Below are positions 1-9,936 of a stretch of 64,000 bases of DNA, in pieces (the first letter of the stretch is position 1; every line of letters starts with the position of its first letter). The stretch is taken from contig NZ_JACHNH010000001.1 in NCBI RefSeq assembly GCF_014205335.1, positions 7,930,501 to 7,994,500 of the forward strand. The letters are read 5' to 3'. The notes under the pieces were generated by a model. It did not search any database, was not told where the DNA came from, and worked only from the letters and a program-made list of their open reading frames with translations. The translations under genes were made by a program, and so were the position numbers. The DNA comes from Amorphoplanes digitatis. GTDB lineage: Bacteria; Actinomycetota; Actinomycetes; Mycobacteriales; Micromonosporaceae.

Positions 1-216
1 GAACGCATCGACGAGATCGATCAATCGCTTATCGACCTGTGGCTGGAACGCTCGCGCCTGAGCCAGCAGGTCGGCCGCACCCGGATGGCATCGGGCGGCA
101 CCCGGCTGGTGCTCAGCCGCGAGCGGGAGATCGTGGAACGCTTCCGCGAGGCGCTCGGCCCGGACGGCACCCAGGTGGCCCTGTTGCTGCTCCGCGCCGG
201 CCGCGGCCCGCTTTGA
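1..216 (+). CDS. Chorismate mutase, type II (AroQ-like), 3' end only
   Basis: The reading frame is open from the first base and stops at 214-216, so the 5' end lies outside the window. The 71 visible residues start ERIDEIDQSLIDLWLERSRL and contain the helical pattern of AroQ chorismate mutases: R-x2-ID-x2-D near the start of helix 1, followed by a basic stretch and then SREREIVERFR in the second helix. The enzyme converts chorismate to prephenate for phenylalanine and tyrosine synthesis. The visible part covers most of a small (about 90-residue) stand-alone mutase. I cannot tell whether it is fused to another domain upstream. It is convergent with the peptide transporter operon. Confidence 0.75.
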   Translation, partial: ERIDEIDQSLIDLWLERSRLSQQVGRTRMASGGTRLVLSREREIVERFREALGPDGTQVALLLLRAGRGPL

Positions 217-238
217 CCGTCTGACGGGGGTAGGAGAA

Positions 239-265
239 AGGGGCCCGCCGGATCGGCAGGCCCCT
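239..265. terminator. Hairpin between convergent genes
   Basis: The 7-base arms AGGGGCC (239-245) and GGCCCCT (259-265) are perfect complements around a 13-base loop. The hairpin lies between the chorismate mutase stop and the stop of the convergent ABC ATPase, where a bidirectional terminator is expected. There is no long T run, as is common in high-GC actinobacteria. Confidence 0.6.
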
Positions 266-281
266 CCTCGAACGCACTTGC

Positions 282-1294
282 TCAGACTGCGTGCACCACG
301 TCGCGGGGTTCGGCGAAGTGGCAGGCGCTCGGGTGCGGCGAGCGCTCCCGGATCTGGAGCAGGGGCTCCTGCTCGGCGCAGACCGCCTGGGCCTTCCAGC
401 AGCGGGTCCGGAACCGGCAACCCGACGGCGGGTTGGCCGGCGACGGGACGTCGCCCTCCAGCACGATCTCGTCGCGACGACCGCGCAGCCGCGGGTCCGG
501 CACCGGAACCGCGGAGAGCAGCGCCTGGGTGTACGGGTGGGTCGGCTGCTCATAGATCTGGTGGTCGTTGCCGATCTCCACGATCTTGCCCAGGTACATG
601 ACCGCGACCCGCGTCGAGATGTGGCGGACCACGGACAGGTCGTGGGCGATGAAGATGTACGACAGGCCGAAATCCTTCTGGAGGCCCTCCAGAAGGTTCA
701 TGACCTGCGCCTGGATCGACACGTCGAGCGCCGAGACCGGCTCGTCGCAGACGATGATCTCCGGCTTCAGGGCCAGCGCGCGGGCGATGCCGATGCGCTG
801 GCGCTGTCCGCCCGAGAACTGGTGCGGGTACCGGTTGACGTGGTCGGGGTTGAGGCCGACCGTGTCGAGCAGGTCCTGCACCGCCCGGCCACGGCCCTGG
901 CGGGGCGTGACATCGGGGTGGATCTCGAACGGCTCCCCGATGATGTCGCCGACCGTCATGCGGGGATTCAGCGACGTGTACGGGTCCTGGAGCACCATCT
1001 GGATGTTGCGGCGGGCCCGGCGCAGGCGGCCACCGCTGAGCTTGACCATGTCCTCACCACGGACGTTGATCGCGCCCGAGGTCGGCTTCTCGAGGCCGAC
1101 AAGCAGCTTGGCCAGCGTCGACTTGCCGCAGCCAGACTCGCCGACGACGCCGAGGGTCTCGCCGCGGCGCAGCTGAATGTCCACGCCGTCGACGGCGCGG
1201 ACGGCGCCGACCTTCGACTTGAAGACGATGCCCTGGGTGATCGGGAAGTGCTTCACGAGACCCTTGGTCTCGAGCACTACATCGTTGCGGTCAC

Positions 1295-1298
<4 letters not shown>
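282..1298 (-). CDS. Oligopeptide/dipeptide ABC transporter ATP-binding protein (OppF/DppF type)
   Basis: This is the second ATPase subunit of a peptide importer, 338 residues. It has the Walker A motif GESGCGKSTLAK, the Q-loop VLQDPYTSLNP, the signature FSGGQRQRIGIARAL, the Walker B IIVCDEPVSALD and the H-loop HDLSV. It ends with the cysteine-containing oligopeptide_HPY domain (GCRFRTRC) typical of Opp/Dpp ATPases. The ATG at 1298 was chosen because GGGAGG lies just upstream and because it overlaps the stop of the other ATPase gene (ATGA). A longer open frame upstream is the shadow of that gene. It is the last gene of the binding protein-permease-permease-ATPase-ATPase operon. Confidence 0.93.
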
Positions 1299-2326
<1,028 letters not shown>

Positions 2327-2333
2327 GTCGCGG

Positions 2334-3275
2334 TCACCGCAGCTTCGGGTCGAAGGCGTCGCGGACGGCGTCGCCCAGCATGATGAAGGCCAGCACAGTG
2401 GCCGCAAGGAAGATGGAGGGCCAGATAAGCGGTTCGGGTGCGGTCCGGACGTACGGGCCGGCCTCGGAGATCGCGATGCCCCAGGAGATGGCGCTGTTCT
2501 TGAGCCCGATGCCCAGGTACGACAGCGTCGCCTCGGCGGCGATGTTCGTACCCAGCAGGATCGTCAGCACGACGACGAACGCGGCGATCGAGTTCGGCAG
2601 GATGTGCCGGAACATGATGCGTCCCGAGCCGGCGCCGAGCATGCGGGCGGCGGCGACGTAGTCCTGGTTCTTGGACGTGATCACCGCGGACCGCATGATG
2701 CGGGCGGCCGTGGTCCAGCCGAGCACGCCGAGCGTGACGGTGACCGCCACGACGCCGTTGCTGGCCGGGTCCGACGAGAGGCGCTTGGCCAGCACGATCG
2801 CGGCGAGCAGGAACGGGATGCCGAGGACGATGTCGATGAAACGCGACAGGATCGCGTCGAGCGACTTGCCGAAGAAGCCCGCGGCGAGGCCGATGATCAG
2901 GGCGATCACGCCGGAGAGCAGCGTGGCGAGCACGCTGACCACGATCGAGTTCCGGGCGCCGAAGATGGTCTTGGCGTAGACGTCACAGCCCTGGAAGTCG
3001 TACCCGAAGAACGCCGTGCCGCTCGGCGATCCGAACTGGCGGCTCAGCGCGCAGTCGCGTGGGTCTCCCGCACCGAACAGGGACGGGAAGGCCGCCATCG
3101 CCACGATGATCACGACCAGGACGGACGCGAACCAGAAGATCTTGTTACGCCGCAGGTCGATCCAGGCGTCGCCGGCCAGGCTGCGGGGCTTGTCGCGCTT
3201 GTTGGCGTGCCTCGGCTCGGTCGGCGGGTTGCCCGCGGGGCCCTCCACGGCGGCTACTGCTTCGAGATCACTCAT
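2334..3275 (-). CDS. Peptide ABC transporter permease (OppC/DppC type)
   Basis: This is a 313-residue inner-membrane permease. After a cytoplasmic stretch rich in charge and proline there is a first membrane segment around residues 48-66, then a periplasmic loop and five further membrane segments. The EAA-type loop that contacts the ATPases is seen in the last third (AAARMLGAGSGRIMFRHILP). The OppC N-terminal domain and a normal length agree with the family. The start overlaps the 3' end of the preceding permease gene by 8 bases. It should pair with the OppB-type subunit to form the translocation pore. Confidence 0.92.
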   Translation of the reverse strand: MSDLEAVAAVEGPAGNPPTEPRHANKRDKPRSLAGDAWIDLRRNKIFWFASVLVVIIVAMAAFPSLFGAGDPRDCALSRQFGSPSGTAFFGYDFQGCDVYAKTIFGARNSIVVSVLATLLSGVIALIIGLAAGFFGKSLDAILSRFIDIVLGIPFLLAAIVLAKRLSSDPASNGVVAVTVTLGVLGWTTAARIMRSAVITSKNQDYVAAARMLGAGSGRIMFRHILPNSIAAFVVVLTILLGTNIAAEATLSYLGIGLKNSAISWGIAISEAGPYVRTAPEPLIWPSIFLAATVLAFIMLGDAVRDAFDPKLR

Positions 3276-4194
3276 AACGAATCCTCGGGTCCAGGGCGGC
3301 GTACAGCAGGTCGACCAGCAGGTTCACGACCAGGAAGACGATCACCAGGATGCTGACAAAGCCGACTACCAGCGGGCCGTCCTCGGTCTTGATGCCACGA
3401 AGGAGGTTGAACCCGACGCCGGGAATGTTGAAGACACCTTCGGTGACGATCGCGCCGGACATCAGACCGCCGATGTCGACACCGATGAGCGTCACCACGG
3501 GAATGAGCGAATTTCGCAGCACGTGCACGCCGATCACCCGCTTGCGGGACAGACCCTTGGCCCGGGCCGTGCGAACGTAGTCGGAGCGCAGGTTCTCGGC
3601 GACCGACGAACGGGTGACCCGCAGCTCGGTCGCGATCACGAGGCTGCCGAGGACCAACGCCGGCAACAACAGCGCCCAGAACGTCGGATGCGCGCCGGCC
3701 GTCGGCGGGAACCAGCCCAACTTGATGGCGAAGAACAGCTGTGCGATCGGGGCGAGCACCACGATCGGCAGGGAGAGGATGATCAGCGTGATCACCAGGG
3801 TCACGTTGTCGAACGCGCTCCCCCGGCGGATGCCCGAGATGACGCCGGCGGTGACCGCGACGGTCGCGGCGATGATCATCGCGATGAGCGCGAGCTTGAT
3901 GGTCACCGGCCAGGCCTGGAGCATCATGTCGCTGATCTTGCGGCCGGTCAGCGAGGTGCCGAAGTCCCCGCTGAGCATGCCCTTCATGTAGTACCAGTAC
4001 TGCGTAAGGAAGGGCTCGTCGAGGTGGTAGCGCTCGGTCAGTGCCTGGCGCACGCTCTGGGTAAGGGGCCGTTCGCCCGCCAACGCTTGGAGGGGGTCGT
4101 CCTGGTTGGCGAACATCAGCGCATACACGATGAAGGTGGCTCCGAAGAACGTCAGAACCATCTGAAGTAGGCGCCGCACGATGTAGCGGAACAT
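3268..4194 (-). CDS. Peptide ABC transporter permease (OppB/DppB type)
   Basis: This 308-residue permease begins MFRYIVRRLLQMVLTFFGAT, the usual start of OppB/DppB proteins with its first membrane helix. The ligand-gate region follows, then five more helices and the EAA loop YVRTARAKGLSRKRVIGVHV. The ATG at 4194 is the first one consistent with that N-terminus. It lies 133 bases downstream of the binding protein stop, with a strong hairpin in the gap (4271-4307), and overlaps the OppC-type gene by 8 bases. Confidence 0.93.
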   Translation of the reverse strand: MFRYIVRRLLQMVLTFFGATFIVYALMFANQDDPLQALAGERPLTQSVRQALTERYHLDEPFLTQYWYYMKGMLSGDFGTSLTGRKISDMMLQAWPVTIKLALIAMIIAATVAVTAGVISGIRRGSAFDNVTLVITLIILSLPIVVLAPIAQLFFAIKLGWFPPTAGAHPTFWALLLPALVLGSLVIATELRVTRSSVAENLRSDYVRTARAKGLSRKRVIGVHVLRNSLIPVVTLIGVDIGGLMSGAIVTEGVFNIPGVGFNLLRGIKTEDGPLVVGFVSILVIVFLVVNLLVDLLYAALDPRIRYE

Positions 4195-4270
4195 ACGGAT
4201 TTAGCCTCTTCCGCGGAAGATGCGCCGCCGCACCTTGTGGGCACGGCGGCTGTAGGTAGGGGAACACAGC

Positions 4271-4307
4271 GGTGGCGCCACGGTGTCACATAATCCGTGG
4301 CGCCACC
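4271..4307 (-). terminator. Intra-operon hairpin between oppA-type and oppB-type genes
   Basis: The 13-base arms GGTGGCGCCACGG (4271-4283) and CCGTGGCGCCACC (4295-4307) are perfectly complementary around an 11-base loop. The hairpin lies 20 bases downstream of the binding-protein stop and inside the operon. Such structures stabilise the 3' end of the binding-protein message or partly terminate transcription, which gives an excess of binding protein over membrane subunits. Its role here is inferred. Confidence 0.7.
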
Positions 4308-4327
4308 AGTGCACTAACCGCCTTGGA

Positions 4328-5959
4328 TCAGTTCACTTCGATCTTGTAGAGGTCGACCTTGGAGAACAGGTCGACGTTCACATTCTTCACCTTCTGCGAG
4401 TGGCCGAAGACGTTCTGGCCGAAACGCAGCGGGATGACCGGCATGTCCTGGGCGAGGATGTCCTCGGCCGCCTGCCACTTGGCGATGGCCTCGTCGGTCG
4501 TCTTGGCCGCCGAACCCTCCTTGACCAGCGCGTCGAACTGCGGGTTGGAGTACCCGTAGTAGTTGGAGGAGCCACCGGTGCCGTACAGCGGGCCCAGGTA
4601 GTTCTCCATCAGCGGGTAGTCCATCAGCCAGCCGAGGCGGATGAGGCCGACCGGCTCCTTCTTCTCGACCTTGGTGAGCAGGTCGGCGAACTTGGGCTCG
4701 CCGACGCCCGTGCACTCGATGCCGAGCGACGCCTTGATCTGGTTGCACATGGCGTCGACCCACGCCTTGTGGCCACCGTCGGCGTTGTAGGTGATCTGGA
4801 TCTTCTTGGGACCACCGGCCGCGTCGTAGAGCGACTTGGCCTTCGCCGGGTCGTACTTGCAGTTGTCACCGCAGGTGTTGTCGCGGTAACCGGCAACCAC
4901 CGGGGACACGAAGGACGTGGCCGGCGTCTGCGAACCGAGGAAGATCTGGTCGGTCATCTCCTGGCGGTTGACCGCCATGGAGAGGGCCTGCCGGACCTCC
5001 TTCTTGGCGAACTCCTTCTGGAACGTCGGGAAGCCGACGAACGCGAACGAGGAGCTCGGGCTCTTCAGGAAGCGGGGACCCAGGTCGCCGGGGGCGGCGG
5101 CCAGGCTCTCGATCGGGATGGTCGTCTGGACGTCGACGTTCTCCGCGAGGAGGTCGGCGTACTCCGCCTTCTGGTCCTGGTAGATCTTCCAGGTCACGCC
5201 GTCGATCTTCGGGGCGGTGCCCTTGAAGCCGTCGACCTTCTCCACCACGATCTGGGAGTCGTGCTCCCACGTGCCCTTCATCTTGAAGGGGCCGTTACCG
5301 ATGATCGCGTCCTCGAAGCCGTCGGCGATGACGCCGGGGGCGGAGAAGGCGGCCTTCGGCAGCGGGTAGAACGCGGTGTAGCCCATGACGGACTCCCAGC
5401 CGGCGAAGGGCGCCGACAGGGTCACCGTGAAGGTGCTGTCGTCGACCTTCTTCAGGCCGGCGAGGGTCTTGGCCTTGGGCTCGGGGGCCTTCTTCGGGCC
5501 GTCCTCGCCGTCCGGGTCGACCGACTGGAGGTCGGCGTAGCCCTCGATGCGCTCGTAGAAGTAGGACGCGCCCTGGCCGTTGGGGCCGTACGCGCCGTAG
5601 TTCCAGGCGTCGATGAAGTTATCGGCGATGACGGGCTCGCCGTTGCTGAACGTGAAGCCCGGCTTCAGCTTGATCGTCCAGACCTTGTTGTCGTCCGAGG
5701 TGACCGACTCGGCGCCGACCTCGACGGGCTTACTCTGCGCGTCGAAGTCGATGAGGGGGTAGAACAGCGAGGAGAGGACCTGGGCGCCACTCGACTCAGT
5801 CGCATTCGACGGAATCAGGTGCTGCGGCTCTCCGATACCGATGACGACGGTGTTAGAGGCGGTGTCGGTGTCTTCCGACCCGCCGCTAGAGCAGCCAGCG
5901 GCCAACAAGGCGATGGCGGTCGCGCCGACCGCCATCTTCCATGGACGATTCCCGAGCAT
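4328..5959 (-). CDS. Peptide ABC transporter substrate-binding lipoprotein (SBP family 5, OppA/DppA-like)
   Basis: This 543-residue extracellular lipoprotein captures peptides for the transporter encoded just downstream. The N-terminus MLGNRPWKMAVGATAIALLA is followed by a lipobox (LAAGC) and a Ser/Gly-rich linker. The body has the SBP_bac_5 pattern, including GIGEPQHLIPSN, VWTIKLKPGFTFSNGEP and a C-terminal YSNPQFDALVKE. The ATG at 5959 has AAGGAG at a good distance. A longer frame would add residues upstream of the signal peptide and is rejected. The 268-base gap upstream, next to the response-regulator gene, should hold the operon promoter. Confidence 0.93.
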   Translation of the reverse strand: MLGNRPWKMAVGATAIALLAAGCSSGGSEDTDTASNTVVIGIGEPQHLIPSNATESSGAQVLSSLFYPLIDFDAQSKPVEVGAESVTSDDNKVWTIKLKPGFTFSNGEPVIADNFIDAWNYGAYGPNGQGASYFYERIEGYADLQSVDPDGEDGPKKAPEPKAKTLAGLKKVDDSTFTVTLSAPFAGWESVMGYTAFYPLPKAAFSAPGVIADGFEDAIIGNGPFKMKGTWEHDSQIVVEKVDGFKGTAPKIDGVTWKIYQDQKAEYADLLAENVDVQTTIPIESLAAAPGDLGPRFLKSPSSSFAFVGFPTFQKEFAKKEVRQALSMAVNRQEMTDQIFLGSQTPATSFVSPVVAGYRDNTCGDNCKYDPAKAKSLYDAAGGPKKIQITYNADGGHKAWVDAMCNQIKASLGIECTGVGEPKFADLLTKVEKKEPVGLIRLGWLMDYPLMENYLGPLYGTGGSSNYYGYSNPQFDALVKEGSAAKTTDEAIAKWQAAEDILAQDMPVIPLRFGQNVFGHSQKVKNVNVDLFSKVDLYKIEVN

Positions 5960-6227
5960 GGGAGTTACTCCTTCAAGGGCGCTCACGAGGGGTTGTGTGA
6001 GTAGAGGACACCTTCGCACAGGGCCCCTAGGCCATGGCGGCGCCGTTATCAAGCCGATATTAGCCCGATGCGCCGCCGCCGCTGTTCGAAGATCATCTTC
6101 TCGATCGGCTACATGCCGCTGACCTCTGGTTTCTGATTACTTGTAATGATGCCGTAACCGTCAGTTGCTAAAACGTCCGCTTTGTCCCCTACTTGGCAAA
6201 ACGACCGCTACAGACGGTTGGGTACAC

Positions 6228-6893
6228 CTACACAAGTCGGCGATCGGCCGCCCACCTTGAGAGTTCGTAACGGTTGGACATCTGCAGCTTGCGCAGCACG
6301 TTCGAGACGTGGGTCTCCACCGTCTTGATCGAGATGTACAGCTCCTTGGCGATCTCCTTGTACGCGTAGCCGCGGGCGAGCAGCCGCAGCACCTCGCGTT
6401 CGCGGTTGGTGAGCTGATCCAGTTCGGGGTCCGCGACGGGCACGTCCGGGCGCGACGCGAACGCGTCCAGCACGAAACCGGCGAGCCGCGGGCTGAACAC
6501 CGCGTCGCCGTCGGCCACCCGCCTGATCGCCGCGGCGAGCTCGTCCGGCGAGATCGTCTTCGTGACGTAGCCGCGGGCGCCGGCCCTGATCAGGCCTATC
6601 ACGTCCTCGGCGGCGTCGGAGACGGAAAGCGCCAGGAACTTCACCTGCGGGTGGGTACGCCGCATCGCGTCGAGCACCGCGCGGCCGCCGCCGTCGGGCA
6701 TGTGCACGTCGAGCAGCACCACGTCCGGGGAGGTAGCGGCGATCCGGGCCACCGCCTCCGCGACGGAACTGGCCTCGCCGACCACGTCCACGTGCGCGCC
6801 GAGCTCGGCGCGGACGCCGGCCCGGAACATCGCGTGGTCGTCCACGAGGAAGACGGTCAGCCGCCGACCCTCCTCGGCTACGGGCTCGGTCAT
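6228..6893 (-). CDS. LuxR/NarL-family response regulator (LiaR-like)
   Basis: This 221-residue regulator has an N-terminal receiver (residues about 12-125) with the acidic pair in FLVDDHAMFRAGV, the phospho-acceptor aspartate in VVLLDVHMPDGGG and the conserved lysine in GYVTKTIS. The C-terminal LuxR helix-turn-helix reads LTNREREVLRLLARGYAYKE, then IKTVETHVSNVLRKL. It overlaps the kinase gene by 4 bases (ATGA), so the pair is a translationally coupled two-component system. Given the PspC domain on the kinase and the divergent PspC gene, it probably controls an envelope-stress regulon that includes 8320-10379. That role is inferred. Confidence 0.93.
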   Translation of the reverse strand: MTEPVAEEGRRLTVFLVDDHAMFRAGVRAELGAHVDVVGEASSVAEAVARIAATSPDVVLLDVHMPDGGGRAVLDAMRRTHPQVKFLALSVSDAAEDVIGLIRAGARGYVTKTISPDELAAAIRRVADGDAVFSPRLAGFVLDAFASRPDVPVADPELDQLTNREREVLRLLARGYAYKEIAKELYISIKTVETHVSNVLRKLQMSNRYELSRWAADRRLV

Positions 6894-8221
6894 CGCGCGT
6901 TCTCCTTTCCGGCGGAGACGCTCTCCCGCGAGGCGGGCAGCGTCAGGCGTACCTCGGTGCCGTCGCCGGGTGCGCTGCGGATCTCGGCCCTGCCGCCGTG
7001 CCGCCGCATCCGCCCGACGATCGAGCCACGGACGCCGTGCCTCGTATCCTCCACCCCCGCGAGGTCGAAACCGGCACCGCGGTCGCGGACGAACACGCTC
7101 AGCTCCTCGGCCTCGACCTCCGCGTAGAGCGAAACGGTCTCCACCCCGGAGTGGCGGGCCGCGTTGACGAGCGCCTCACGCGCGGCGGCGATCAGCGCGA
7201 CCACCCGTTCGTCACACTCCGTGTCGCCGACCACCACGGCCTCGACCGAGATCGCGTACGTGTCCTCGACCTCGGCGGCCGCCTGCTCGAGCGCCGCCGC
7301 GAACCGCTCGGTGGGCGACGCCATCGGCTTGTACAGCCAGTTGCGCAGGCTGCGCTCCTGGCCTCGGGCCAGCCGCTGCACCTCTTTGATGTCCGTGGAG
7401 TTGCGCTGGATCAGGGCGAGCGTGTGCAGCACCTGGTCGTGGATCATCGCCGCGACCTCGGCGCGCTCCTGCTCACGGATGCGGCCCTCGCGCTCGGAGC
7501 GCAGTTGGCTGAACGTGCGCCAGAGCAGCGGCGCCATGACGACGCCGACGCCGAGCAGGCCGACCAGCGCGAAGATCACGCCGTTGAAGACGGTGCTGAG
7601 GTTGCCGGCGGGTGTGTACACGGCAAGCACGCCGATGACGCCGACCGCGACCAGGACGCCGCCGCCGATGAACCGGAACAGGAACGAGCGGCGATCACTC
7701 TCCGCTACCACCGCGGCGAACCAGGGCGCCCGCGGGTTGTCCGCCCAGCCCCGGCGGGTCGGATCGGACTGGTGCCAGATCACGCCGGCGCCGACCGCCG
7801 TGACGGCGACCAGCCAGCCCGCCGTGCCGGCCACGCCGTTGTCATCGAAGAGCAGGCCCTGTAGCAGCACGACGCCGAGGCCGATCGCGCCGAACGGCAG
7901 CAGCAGCGCCAGGTCCCGGCGGGTGCGCTGCTCGCCGGTCGGCAGCTGCTGCGGAAGCACGGCCCAGAACACCGCGTAGAGCAGCAGGCCGAGGCCGTTG
8001 AAACCGAGCAGGAGCACCAGGGCGATACGTACCGCGGTGACCGGTACGCGCAGATGACGCGCGAGGCCGGAGGCGACACCGGCAATGACACGGTGGTCGC
8101 GCGGCCGGTACAGGCGGCGCGGCGGTGGTGCGGCTGCGGCGGTGATCGCTCCTCCTCCAGGCTCCGGGCACGGTGATGTCCGGCCTGTTCGATCGTCACA
8201 CGAGCCGGGGCCGACGGCCAC
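6890..8221 (-). CDS. PspC-domain sensor histidine kinase (LiaS-like, HisKA_3 type)
   Basis: This is a membrane kinase of up to 443 residues. The N-terminal part has a PspC domain (RLYRPRDHRVIAGVASGLAR, residues about 36-95, with a membrane helix), followed by further membrane segments to about residue 235. The dimerisation/phospho-acceptor region contains MIHDQVLHTLALIQRNS, with the histidine of the HisKA_3 family. The ATPase region shows an N-box-like REALVNAARHSG, DRGAGFD and HGVRGSIVGRMRRHGG. The start is uncertain. GTG at 8221 opens the frame but has a weak ribosome-binding site, while a strong GGAGGAGGAG lies near 8155 with no standard start codon in frame after it. The PspC fusion suggests direct sensing of membrane state. 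Confidence 0.9.
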   Translation of the reverse strand: MAVGPGSCDDRTGRTSPCPEPGGGAITAAAAPPPRRLYRPRDHRVIAGVASGLARHLRVPVTAVRIALVLLLGFNGLGLLLYAVFWAVLPQQLPTGEQRTRRDLALLLPFGAIGLGVVLLQGLLFDDNGVAGTAGWLVAVTAVGAGVIWHQSDPTRRGWADNPRAPWFAAVVAESDRRSFLFRFIGGGVLVAVGVIGVLAVYTPAGNLSTVFNGVIFALVGLLGVGVVMAPLLWRTFSQLRSEREGRIREQERAEVAAMIHDQVLHTLALIQRNSTDIKEVQRLARGQERSLRNWLYKPMASPTERFAAALEQAAAEVEDTYAISVEAVVVGDTECDERVVALIAAAREALVNAARHSGVETVSLYAEVEAEELSVFVRDRGAGFDLAGVEDTRHGVRGSIVGRMRRHGGRAEIRSAPGDGTEVRLTLPASRESVSAGKENAR

Positions 8222-8275
8222 GGGGTAACTCCCCTATCCGCAGGGCCCCTGGATCTCAGGGTGGCGTCAGGGTCG

Positions 8276-8288
8276 CCGCCTGAGGCGG
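8276..8288. promoter_or_regulatory. Palindrome in the divergent PspC/kinase intergenic region
   Basis: CCGCCT-G-AGGCGG is a perfect 6+1+6 inverted repeat about midway between the kinase start (8221) and the PspC/toastrack gene start (8320). A LuxR-type regulator dimer could bind such a site, but the match is short and no second copy was identified. Confidence 0.3.
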
Positions 8289-8319
8289 TTCGGGTAGGGG
8301 TACCGCCAGTATCGAAGGC

Positions 8320-9936
8320 ATGACCGACGAAGCTGCCCAGTCCCGCGAAGCTTCCGGGTCGTCGCAGGACGCTCCGGCACCTTCCGCCGTACCCCCGGCG
8401 TCCGACCCTCCGCCCGCGGCCTACGAGCCGCCGGCCGCGGACGCCACCACCGAGTCGGACCCCCCGCCTCCCCCGCCGCCCGGCGCCGCACCGCCGCCCG
8501 GCGCCCAGCCGCCGCCGTGGTTCGGCGGGACGGACGGGCCGACGTTCTCCCGGGAGAAGCTGATCCGGCCCGTCCGCGGCCGGTACCTCGCCGGCGTCTC
8601 CGGCGCGATCGCCAACGCCACGAACACCGACCCCGTGCTCTGGCGCGTGGTGCTGGCCGTGCTCAGCTTCTTCGGCGGCGTCGGCGTGTTGATCTACCTG
8701 GTCGCCTGGCTGCTGACCCCGGCCGAGGGTGACACCGGATCCCCGGTCGAGTCGCTGCTCGGCCGCGGCCGCTCGGCGATGACCCCGCTGTCGATCGTGG
8801 TGGTGAGCGCGGCCGCCGTGCTGACCTTCGCGTTCGTCGTCCGGGACGGCCTGCGGGCGACCCTGCTGGCCGCTGCCGTCCTGGCCTGCGGCGCGCTGGT
8901 GCTAAAGCGCAACGGCCGGCTGAACGCGAACCGGGGCTCCGCGGCGCCGGACCCGGCGTCGGCGGCGGACGGGCCGTGGTCGGCGGCGAGCGCCGCCACC
9001 TTTCCCGCGGCACCGGCACCCGCGTCGTCCGCCGCGGCGAAGCCGGACGACGAGCGGACCGCGGCGTTCCCGGCCGCGGCCGGACCGGCCGGCGAGCCGG
9101 TGACCGCGCCGCTGCCGCCCCGGCCCCCGAACTACAGCCCGCCTGCCTCCGCCCCGCCCGGCTACCCGCCGCCGGGCTACACGCAGGCGGCGTACATCCC
9201 GCCCAGCACCGCGTACGCGCCGCCGCCCGGTGGCTACCGGCCGCCGTTCGCACCGCACGGCCCCTGGGCACAGCAGAAGGCCGGGCCGGCGGTGCACCCG
9301 CCGGCGCCGCCGAGGCCGCGGCAGCCCAAGCCGCCCCGGGAGCGCTCGAAGCTCGGCCGCATCACGTTCTTCATGATCGTGATGGTCATGGGCCTGCTGG
9401 CCCTGATCGACCTCGCCGGCGCGGACCTCTCGGTCTCGGCCTACTTCGCCGCCGCGCTCACCACGATCGCCCTCGGCCTGATCGTGGGCACCTGGTTCGG
9501 CCGCTCCCGCGGGCTCATCTTCCTGGCGATACTGGCCTGCGTGGGCCTCGCCGTCTCCAGCGGCGCCGAGACCTGGGGCGGCGAGCTGGGCAACAGCTCC
9601 TACCGGCCGCAGAGCATCGGCGCGGTCGCCGACCGGTACGACTTCACCATCGGTACGGCCACCCTTGACCTGCGCGCCGTCGACTTCACCAACCACGAGC
9701 AGGTCACCACGGTCGCGATGAAGCTCGGCCAGCTACGGATCCTGCTCCCCGACAACGTCGACACCACCACGACCGTCCAGATGGACGGCGGCCGGGCTGA
9801 GATCTTCGGCCGCCAGTGGGAGGGCAGCGACCTCAACACGCAGGAAGTCACCGACCTGGGCGCGGACGGCGCCGGCGGCGGCAAGCTGCGGCTGAACATC
9901 GAGATGAACACCGGCGACGTGGAGGTTGCCCGATGA
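8320..9936 (+). CDS. PspC-domain membrane protein with C-terminal toastrack/LiaF-like domain
   Basis: The 538-residue protein begins with about 70 residues rich in Pro and Ala, then a PspC domain (RPVRGRYLAGVSGAIANATN with the helix VLLIYLVAWLL-type segment, residues about 85-130). Two more membrane helices, a Pro/Tyr-rich cytoplasmic linker (residues about 200-340) and three further helices follow. The last about 110 residues lack membrane segments and read as beta-rich repeats (TIGTATLDLRAV, MKLGQLRILLP, ADGAGGGKLRLNIEMNTGDV), like the toastrack or LiaF C-terminal domain. The ATG at 8320 has GAAGG upstream. It is divergent from the PspC kinase pair and overlaps the next gene by 4 bases. It probably acts as a membrane-stress sensor or effector with that two-component system. 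Confidence 0.82.
   Translation: MTDEAAQSREASGSSQDAPAPSAVPPASDPPPAAYEPPAADATTESDPPPPPPPGAAPPPGAQPPPWFGGTDGPTFSREKLIRPVRGRYLAGVSGAIANATNTDPVLWRVVLAVLSFFGGVGVLIYLVAWLLTPAEGDTGSPVESLLGRGRSAMTPLSIVVVSAAAVLTFAFVVRDGLRATLLAAAVLACGALVLKRNGRLNANRGSAAPDPASAADGPWSAASAATFPAAPAPASSAAAKPDDERTAAFPAAAGPAGEPVTAPLPPRPPNYSPPASAPPGYPPPGYTQAAYIPPSTAYAPPPGGYRPPFAPHGPWAQQKAGPAVHPPAPPRPRQPKPPRERSKLGRITFFMIVMVMGLLALIDLAGADLSVSAYFAAALTTIALGLIVGTWFGRSRGLIFLAILACVGLAVSSGAETWGGELGNSSYRPQSIGAVADRYDFTIGTATLDLRAVDFTNHEQVTTVAMKLGQLRILLPDNVDTTTTVQMDGGRAEIFGRQWEGSDLNTQEVTDLGADGAGGGKLRLNIEMNTGDVEVAR

Noticed and set aside
4267..4272. Extended starts of the peptide permease (to 4267) and of the peptide-binding protein (to 6052)
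   Set aside because: The first is a frame-shifted shadow of the permease gene. The second would place about 30 residues before a clear lipoprotein signal peptide, and the ATG at 5959 has an excellent ribosome-binding site.
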